From Lichina pygmaea (taxonomy: Eukaryota; Ascomycota; Lichinomycetes; Lichinales; Lichinaceae): DNA of 64,000 nt. The position numbers were made by a program, and so were the translations under genes. The notes beneath the pieces are model-generated. The model did no database searches. It was not told where the DNA came from and saw only the letters and a list, made by a program, of their open reading frames with translations. Positions 56,624 to 64,000 of this stretch are shown here, piece after piece (position 1 is the stretch's first letter; each line of letters opens with the position of its first letter). The DNA lies in assembly GCA_963422465.1 (NCBI GenBank), contig OY730169.1, positions 1,674,001 through 1,738,000 of the forward strand, written 5' to 3'.

Positions 56624-57127
56624 CGCATTGACCTCCGCAGCCGAAGCTGTCGTCGAGAGCCGTTAGCTAGCAACGTGGGAATGGTTCAAGGTTGGGTGTT
56701 GCGGTCGTCAGACTCGGAACTCGGTTGCGGGGCCGTGCATCGGCGCTTGGTTGCACGATAGATCTCCACAACCTCGGCGGCGAAAACCGTTGGTGACGCC
56801 GGACAGCTATATCATGTTGGGTAAATCAAGAGCCGGTGTCGCTGGATTCCCCGCTCAGATGAACAACTACATGGGTGGTGAAGCTTCAACGCGCGCTCCC
56901 ACAGTATCCCGTGCTAGCCTACATGATAGCGTTGGCACTCAAGCGCTCACCGGGACAACGAAAGACCCTCGGGCCAAGCGACGTCACTGGCGTGTTGAGA
57001 GAAGACGTACTACTGTACGTCCAGACCGTGGCTGGCCAACAAAAAAATGATAATAATGCAGGGGATAATACGCATGTCACAACGAAGAAAACCTCCAAGT
57101 GCTACACTACACTCCGCTCGTCGCCGT
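56624..57127. other. Tandem intergenic spacer between DUF726 gene and RTC4
   Basis: About 500 bp holding the DUF726 3' end and RTC4 promoter. No other gene was seen. Confidence 0.45.
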
Positions 57128-60100
57128 CTATTCAAAACTGAGCGTAATGTCCTGCTCCTTTCCAGAATTAGGATCGTCGTCCAGCCATGCATTGTGCTCG
57201 AGGCTGGCCGGCGTGGTACGAGATGTTCGAAGTTCATGCCGGCTTGCAGGACTTGCGCCGCCAGCAGGTTTCTGGACGGCTTCGACCGACCGGTCTCCCT
57301 TGACCACGTCGAGCCTGCGAGAGCCAGTCGGGGGTGGAGGCTCGATCTCGCTCCGGCGGAGATGACCGGGACTGGCTGCCCGGGTGTAGGCTAGCGTCGG
57401 CGACGACAAGCTTGCGCCATCGCTGAGCCGGCCGTGGGGCGGGACATCGAGACTCCTCGTCGGGCGCAAGTCGGGTAGTGACTCGACCGATTGCTCGTCC
57501 ATGCTCGACTTGGTCTTTTCGAACTCGATCTTCATGGGAGGTAAGGTCGACTCGATCTCTCGAACGTGGATCTGCTCGCCGGCCAGCTCGGCTCGAATGG
57601 CATCGACGTCGAAGAGACACTCTTTCCCGTCCTTGATGTCCCCATTCGTGCCCGTCGTCGACCGATGCCGCTGCGTCGTGTCGACGACATCGTCGTACGT
57701 CTCCCACTCCTTCTTCGCCGCCAGCTTCTTGTTCCTGGTGAAGAAACCGAATCGCTTCTTCTTCGGCGGCGGCGTCGTCTCCAGCATCTTGCGGGCTTCG
57801 TCGATCTCGGCGATGATCTCGCGTTGCCGTTGCGCGTGATTATCAGGATCCTGCGATCGAGTGAGCAATCCCGTCGGTTGGACCGTACGTTCTTCGGGAA
57901 GCACCGACCGCATCCTCGATCTCCGTGAACTCGTCGCTGGTGACGCTCCAGCCCACTTCTCGGAGTAGGCGGGGCATGGATTGTCGGTAGGCCATGTGTC
58001 CGGCGACCAACTCGGTCACGTCGATGTTCTCCACCCCGGGAACTCCTTCGACACGGGCAAGACCGGCGATTCGCCAGATGCCACCGCTGGTGGCGCGGAA
58101 CAGGTAGCCTGGAAACGTGTCAGCGAAACGGATCGGTGGTGCGTCTGTCCCGACGCGGAACGCCGTTTACCCAGAATCCAGTCGTTCGTCGCGTAGCCGT
58201 TGACGAACCTGCCGGCAACGACACTCCGCGCCCGGACGTATTCGTCCTTCTTCGCCACGACCGGAGATCCGAAGAGGAACACGTTCTGGACGAGTCCAAC
58301 GGCACCCTTGTCGGCCAGCTCACGCAGACAGGCAAAGATCACTCGCGAGCCGAGCGAGAAGCCCACCAGGCTGACGGGCCTTGCTCCCAGGTTCCGGTCG
58401 ATCAGGGAGTCGGCCAGGATGAGACCTGCCGCGTTCGCCCTGTCCAAGGAGACCGTCCAAGGGTTGTCGATGAGGTACGAGAGCTTGGTCAGGACGATGG
58501 GCAGCTGCAACGAGGCCATGAGAGCGACCAGGACGGTGCTCCCGAGCACTTGTTGTAGACCTTGGGTCAGAGCCTACGGCGGCGGTTTAGCTCCATCTGG
58601 ATCTCGAGGCTCCCCACCGTTCCCCCCCTGGACGGGCCTACCTCCGTGGCCAAGATGTTGATCGTCTGCCCCATGCTTTGGAGCATCTCCGGCTCCCACA
58701 GCACCGAGTAGATATCGCCCATCACAGGGTCGACGGTGCTGAACGGTAATCGAACGTCGTCGACCTTGCCGGTCATCCATCCCGCTATCGTGACGATGAG
58801 ATTGACCCGCTTGTTGTTGTGCAGAGGTCGGTACTCGAACGTCTTCACCGGCCCCGTCCTTCGCGACGAAGCCTTACCGGCGATAGCGCCTCCGGTGACG
58901 ACACCCGTCGTCGTGATCACGGCCGCACCTCCGGCGCCGGCCAGAAAGCCGCTGGTGCCGGCAATGCCGATGGTCGTGAAACCGGCCGCGAGACCGGCGC
59001 CGATGACCGGTGCGAGCAGGCCGGCGGAGAGACCGATGACCAGGCTGCCTCCGACCGTTGCTACGCCCATCATCATGATCCGTCTCTTGACCGCCATCTT
59101 CGCTCGCTTCTCCATGTGCTCGTTCTCGTCCCAGTTTTCCTTGTCGGCTGCCTCTTGCATCTCCAAGGCCTCCGTCACCCGCTTCTCGAACTTGCAGATC
59201 TCGAGCCAAGAGATATCCAGGCAAGCTGCCACTCGCTCCAGGAGCACCCGCGAACGAGCGTCGTAGGTGGAATCGGCCACGAGCAGAAGAAAAAGGTCGC
59301 AGAGTACGGTCCAACGAAGGTCGATGTCGAGACTCTCGCTCGGTGGCAATTGCGAGGGGGTCTGCACTTCACGAAACTCGTCTATGTCGTGGGCTCGGTA
59401 CTCTGGTGGCGGCGTCGATGTCGGGGATCCGACTTTCTCTGGTCGATCGAGGGACGACGCCGACGCATGGTCCAGTCGATCGGCATGGTCAGCTGTGTGT
59501 CCGCGCGACGGCGACGAGGACCGTGACCGAGCACGGTTGCCGGCGGCCATGGGGTTCTTCACACGAGCGCTCTGCATGAGGACGGGCGTGAGGTCGGCCG
59601 GTTGGACGCCGTGCTCGGCCAGCTGCTCGATCATGAGCTGCTCTGCGCGTCAAATCAGCATCAGCATCAAGCGCCCAGATGAGCGGTGTTCATCGGGCCA
59701 TGTTATACCGTCGGTGCTGACTTCCATATGAGCGTAGAGCCGAATCATCATCTTCTGCCCCCACATCTTGGTGGACTCGACGAGAAGGCGCAGTTCCTTC
59801 TTGGTGAACCTTGCGCTTTCGATGTTCGCAACTTCGTTGACGATGCACACTATGCAGACCCTGACCACGGCGACGTAGGCTATTCTCTGCTGCTCCGTCA
59901 GGAGGTCTTTGGTGGCTTGCAGCTGCGATAGAGGATCCCTCGTCTCTCCCTCGTCCTCCTCCGACAGATCGTCGTTGTCGTTGTCTTTGTCGTTGTTGCT
60001 GGTTTCTTTGAACAGGTAGCGGGTGTTCTCATCCATGCTCGAAGCCGACTGCGCGTCGTCGTCGACGTTGACCTTCGTGTAGCCTTTTCTGGCGCCCCCT

Positions 60101-60870
60101 CGCGCTGCAGCCTCGTCGTCAGACTCGCCGACACCGCGCGCGACGAGCTTTCCGTCGTCGTCGTACATGTCATGGGATGCAAAAGCAGGCATCTCCTGCC
60201 ATTCCCCATCCTCCTTGGTCACCCCTTTGCTATCGCGGTTGCGAGGCGCCGCCAACTGGTGGGACCACTCCGAGGCGCCAGCTTGGGGTATTTGGGCGTC
60301 AAGGAACTCCGGCAGCACCAGCTGCTCGGAGATCGACAGTTTCTTAGAGCGTCGACGTGCCCAATCCGGATCGGAGGCGCGTTGGCCATCCCTGAGACCC
60401 CGCACAGGCGGGACTGCATCGTTGAGCTCCGAGATATCGTCATGGCGCTCTGCTTCGAGCTTCGGGCTCGGCGTTCCGACGCCTTCGGCACTTCGGGCTT
60501 GCTTTGGCTCGTCGTCCAACCGCCCGAGGTCATTTTTCAAATCCGTCGACGTCTTCCCCGGCTCGCTTGAGATCGGTTCCTCGTCCTTGCGAGAGGGTTG
60601 ATGGCCTTTGCCCAAGACATCTTCGATAGGAACGTCTGCTTCGACGGCCGATTCATAGCTCTCGTCCGAACTGTACTGCCCATCCGGAGGCGGAGCTGGC
60701 CGCCTGGCGTTCCGGATGGGAAGGCCAAACTCGTCCCGGTCGCCATCGACATCTTTGGCCCGGCTCTTGTTCGATCCAGGATCCGGGGGCTCTCCTACAA
60801 CGGGGCCCGGCTGGTCCTGCCCGGAGCTCGCTTCCTCGGCGACGTGCTCTGAGCGTGTCGCGAGGCCCAT
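57128..60870 (-). CDS. DUF726 / TMCO4-like lipase-fold membrane protein (yeast Mil1-like)
   Basis: There are five exons on minus, 60870-59709, 59642-58642, 58573-58171, 58108-57909 and 57850-57128, giving 1162 residues; all junctions are GT..AG and in phase. Residues 1-320 are acidic and disordered. A helical region follows, then a long Gly/Ala-rich hydrophobic stretch (about 578-643) likely to enter a membrane. The alpha/beta-hydrolase part has the nucleophile elbow G-F-S-L-G-S (about residue 795), N-D-W (about 850) and G-H-M-A-Y-R (about 893), the expected Ser-Asp-His order. The C-terminal 240 residues (coiled coil, then disordered) lie beyond the usual domain. Yeast YFL034W (Mil1), the relative I recall, has been linked to clathrin-adaptor binding; lipase activity is inferred from motifs. 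The ATG at 60870 is the first in frame. Confidence 0.9.
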
Positions 60871-61210
60871 GGCCAGGACGCCAGCTGTCTTCCTCCAGAC
60901 GAGATCGGTGTCGTCCCTACCATCAAGCCTTCCACTGCTCCGAGAGTCATTTCAGGGCGTCTCAACGTCCTCTCGGGATCTTTCTCAGGAACGGGCACGA
61001 CAGGGTCCGCGGAGTCCAGTGCCGTCTTCGTCTAAGTTGCGCAGCCGGACGCCTTAGATACCCGTAGTCGCATAAAATCGGCACCGTCGTGACTTTTCAT
61101 CCGCTCCGTACATGCGCGACGTACCTTGGTAGCAAAACTTATGTTGGACTAGTCTATAGAGCTGCAGTTCAACAAAAGTCTCGACGAAGCCATCGGACAT
61201 CGTTGCCGAC
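60871..61210. other. Promoter region of the DUF726 gene
   Basis: About 340 bp with no recognised gene, between the DUF726 start and the DNA transposon. Confidence 0.4.
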
Positions 61211-61471
61211 TACCCGTGCCGAGGAGGTACTCTCGTACCACCCACTCTCTTCGCAAGCTTCGGTCGGGACACCTTTACTTCGTAAAGGTGTCTATCACCG
61301 GGACGCGACGTTTTTGTCGTGATCAAGTCCACAATCTTCAAACCACCATGACTTCTCCACATCATAGCCAAATTATCCACTGAGACTGGGACTTGAATCC
61401 AGAATACTATAGATAGCATCCTAACACGTGAGAAGTTCACAGTCTGAAAACTGGCTGAAGAATTCAATATC

Positions 61472-61951
61472 TCCTGACATCAACTCCAAAACCGCCTCGA
61501 TGGCACCCCCTCTTGCCACGACATCATTCCTGTCAACAGGAAGCTCTCTGTCACTGAAGAGCTTGCTGTCTGTTGGTACATTGATAGACTTGACAAGCTA
61601 GGAATATGTGCAAGATCACCAATGCTTCACAACGCTGCCAATGTGATCCTTTCTCAGGGCTATACTGGAGATACTCCCCCACCTACCATTGGTGCTCTAT
61701 GGGTCTATAGGTTTCTGGAACGTCACCCAGAATACTCTTTCTGGAAGCAGAAGGTAGCAAAGCAAGCTGCTATGGCTGTGGCAAAGGAAGAGCGTGCTCA
61801 GGCAAAGAAAGCAGAGCAGGTAGCCAAGCAGGCAGCCAAGCAGGCAGCCAAGCAGGCAGCCAAGCAGGCAGCCAAGCAGGCAGCCAAGCAGGCAGCAAAG
61901 GCTATGGTGGCAGAAGAGCGTGCTTGGGCAAAGGAAGCCAAAGTGGTGTGA
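61472..61951 (+). pseudogene. Remnant pogo-type transposase: CENPB-like HTH domain plus AAKQ repeat tail
   Basis: The longest clear ORF begins at the ATG at 61622 and runs to 61951 (109 codons). The same frame is open upstream from about 61478, reading L-S-V-T-E-E-L-A-V-C-W-Y-I-D-R-L-D-K-L-G-I and continuing into P-T-I-G-A-L-W-V-Y-R-F-L-E-R-H-P-E, a typical CENPB/Tc5 HTH of pogo-family transposases. An in-frame TGA at 61475-61477, and others further upstream, cut it from its normal N-terminus. After the HTH it passes straight into a Lys/Ala-rich tail of about seven A-A-K-Q units (12-bp repeat, about 61819-61900). The tail resembles the C-terminal end of Fot1/pogo proteins, so the central DDE domain seems deleted. 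Confidence 0.7.
61819..61900 (+). repeat. 12-bp minisatellite encoding AAKQ
   Basis: About seven tandem units of GCAGCCAAGCAG lie inside the shortened transposase ORF, all in frame. Confidence 0.88.
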
Positions 61952-62409
61952 GGCAAAGCCACGATGGCAGGTGTTGCAATTGCAACCATGTTCCACCAAC
62001 ACCACAATGCTCCGAACAACATGACAAGCTACTATCCGATAGATGAAGTGGTCTAGAATCAGATGGGCAAATAATAATTACTATTTGGTCATTGTTCTAC
62101 AAAGTTATAGGTGTTTGAAGTGTTCGTTGTCAAGGGTCTGTTTTTGATCTAGCAGCTGTGGTAGTTTCTCAGCAACGCTATAAAAATCAGTAGACTTCTA
62201 AAATCTCAAGTATTATATTACAGAAGTAGGGGATTCAGATAAGCCGCTTACTTTTTGATTTAGTCGTGGTGTTGCGGAGTTATAGGACTGCGGACTTGAT
62301 CGTGACAAAAACATCGCGTCCCGGTGATAGACACCTTTACGAAGTAAAGGTGTCCCGACCGAAGCTTGCGAAGAGAGTGGGTGGTACGAGAGTACCTCCT
62401 CGGCACGGG

Positions 62410-62693
62410 TACGGCGTACGGAGGGTGTCATTGTACGTATGTACTCCGTACAGGGCACCCGGTACGTAGGTACCCTTGGTAGCTTCGTACTTTCGTACAA
62501 AGGCAGGCAAAGGTTGAAAGGTACTCATACGTACGTATCACCGGGTACGTTTGTACGCAAAAACTTCGTACCAATGTCTTAGTCATTGACATTCCCCGTT
62601 GACAACTACGTAACGTACGAGTGCGCGCCATTATAAGGGGCCTCCTTTGCCTGATTGTCGGTACTCCCGTACTCGTACCTTCGTACGGAGGTA
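62410..62693. repeat. GTAC-dense DNA
   Basis: I count 14 GTAC tetranucleotides in 62401-62580, where less than one is expected by chance. No gene was recognised. Confidence 0.7.
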
Positions 62694-63285
62694 CATAGGA
62701 CAACTTCTCAAGTCTACCCCAGTCATGTCCCCCCTTGCCACGGATATACCCCTCCGAGCGCCACCTGTCCGCGCCACTTGCGCCACTTGCGCCACACTAA
62801 GAAGGTTCAAGCCGTGTGTAGTACCTTGAATTTACCCACACTACTCGTACATGGTAAGTGTCTGATGAGATTCAAGCAGTACTCGTAATACGTACGTACG
62901 TACAGAGGTACGTATGGGTACGTATACGCACGATACGTACTAATCTACCCTCGTACCTTGTACGGAGTACTCCGTACAGGAGAGTGCAAAGGTACGTACC
63001 CACGGTACATACTGTACGTACCTTACATCATGTACATACGAGTACGTACTACTCGCAATACCTTCTCAGTACAAAGATACATAACATACGTACAATCCCC
63101 TCGTACCCTCGTACTGCACAGCAATGGTGAGAGACCTGTAATTTGTACCCGTCGTACGGAGGTAGATAGGTCAGCAGGGTGCGGGTGGTCGGTCGGGGGC
63201 AGTCGGTCGGCTTGTGGTGGCGCAGGTGGCGCGAGAGTCACGTGGGATGTGGCGGTCAATGGGAGGGGATACAGTACATTTCTGG
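62694..63285. mobile_element. Foldback MITE-like element, copy 2 (degraded)
   Basis: The left arm (62698-62880) matches 26728-26920: GGACAA, CTCAAGTCTACCCCAG, GATATACCCCTC, GCGCCACTTGCGCCAC, GGTTCAAGC. The right arm (about 63110-63285) matches 27120-27240 around GTGGCGGTCAATGG. The outermost right terminus seen in copy 1 is missing. The centre is GTAC-rich (62885-63110). Confidence 0.6.
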
Positions 63286-64000
63286 TCTCATTACAGCATA
63301 GCTGTCAGTTCACGTTGCAAGATGATACCGAGTGGTATCTGCCCCACGGCATTCATCTCGGCCTCTGTGTGATGATGGTAGATTGGATCTCTTAGTGTTG
63401 ATTTGCGACCGGTTTCCTCCTGGGAGGGGGAGCGTTCACGATACAGTAATATGAGTGGTGGAGCATGCAGCTTACATACTAGAGGAGCTGCGGTGTACCC
63501 CCAGCTGCATGTAAGATGTAAAAAACTTGTTTCAAACTGTTGCCAAGCCCACGTGGTGCTAACTGTAGTAGTGGTGGTGATGTAGTGGGGGCTCCGAATC
63601 GAAGTGTTTCGATGAAACTGAGGAAGGATTGTTCGAGGAAAATGATCCGTCAGGGGCCTCAGCGGCCGTCTAGGCCGAGCCCTCCGAGATGTTGATTCCA
63701 CTCGTCCATGCCCTCAAAGACGTCCTTGGCTAGATCTCCCAGCTGATGTGTGCAGCTGGCACGTGCTCAGCTTCCTGGCTAGATTCTTCGTCTGTGTGGT
63801 TAGCATGGCTCGCTCCAACGGAGAATGATCGTCTCTTGCACTCAGCTTTTCTACTGCTGTGGATCTGTCTCGACCAGATGCGCCTACGTGAATCAGATCT
63901 ACGGTACATGTCATCCCACCAACGATGCAACGCGTATTTCTTATGTAGAAGTCAGATGAATGTGCGCTGCGTGGGAGATTTATCAAGTATAAGAAAACCC
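63286..64000. other. Right-edge stretch without recognised gene
   Basis: No known motif. A minus frame at 63291-63701 (136 codons) is low in recognisable features. A gene could begin beyond the window. Confidence 0.35.

Larger units (their letters stand above)
61213..62409 (+). mobile_element. pogo-like Tc1/mariner DNA transposon with shortened transposase
   Basis: The element is 1197 bp, bounded by TA on both sides (61211-61212 and 62410-62411). Terminal inverted repeats of about 115 bp start CCCGTGCCGAGGAGGTAC and are nearly identical (61213-61330 and 62292-62409). Each TIR contains a small perfect palindrome, ACACCTTTAC-TTC-GTAAAGGTGT (61269-61291 on the left). The internal ORF covers only the DNA-binding part of a pogo-family transposase. 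The catalytic DDE domain is absent, so the element must be non-autonomous. Confidence 0.85.

Overview
The window looks like a filamentous ascomycete (Pezizomycotina) chromosome. The conserved genes have short introns of about 50-150 bp with GT..AG ends and GC-rich coding sequence, and they match typical fungal families: an Msb1/Mug8-domain protein, Cmc2, prefoldin 2, HapC/NF-YB, Ost2/DAD1, a TMEM14 protein, an RTC4-domain protein and a DUF726 protein. A Sordariomycetes (possibly Hypocreales) origin is a guess only; the sequence gives no species name.

Region 1 (1 to about 26.3 kb) is a nest of decayed Ty3/gypsy chromoviruses of three families, here called A, B and C. A1 (1-2223, minus strand) sits in the gag of C. 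A SINE-like retroposon (2263-2629) also sits in C gag. B1 (7295-13715) lies inside the 3' LTR of C with a 5-bp TTCCA target duplication. A2 (14604-21221, minus) abuts a second, 5'-lacking B copy (21222-23931). A 15-bp minisatellite follows each copy of the C LTR tail, and a solo B LTR (25882-26292, TSD ATGCC) sits in the longer array. The most interesting observation is here. Families A and B both carry, antisense between pol and the 3' LTR, a small ORF with a Zn2Cys6-like cysteine cluster. Their LTRs carry tandem arrays of inverted repeats. In family A the array lies between a sense TATA box and an antisense TATA box, and the antisense one is about 75 bp upstream of the antisense ORF.

Region 2 (26.3-33.3 kb) is accessory DNA: a foldback MITE, a frame-disrupted APH-family kinase gene, a remnant of a Tc1/mariner-type element, and a small P-loop kinase-like gene.

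Region 3 (33.3-61 kb) is conserved core. MSB1 is on plus. CMC2 and prefoldin 2 are divergent, HapC is on plus, and a weak secreted-protein candidate follows. OST2 and TMEM14 are divergent, and RTC4 and the DUF726 lipase-like gene lie in tandem on minus. The long gaps between genes hold microsatellites, homopolymer C/G runs, GTAC-dense stretches and a small TA-flanked MITE (48813-49024).

Region 4 (61-64 kb) has a pogo-like Tc1/mariner element with TIRs of about 115 bp and a shortened transposase (61213-62409), GTAC-dense DNA and a second foldback MITE. The host genes do not form one pathway; they are ordinary housekeeping neighbours next to a repeat-rich block.
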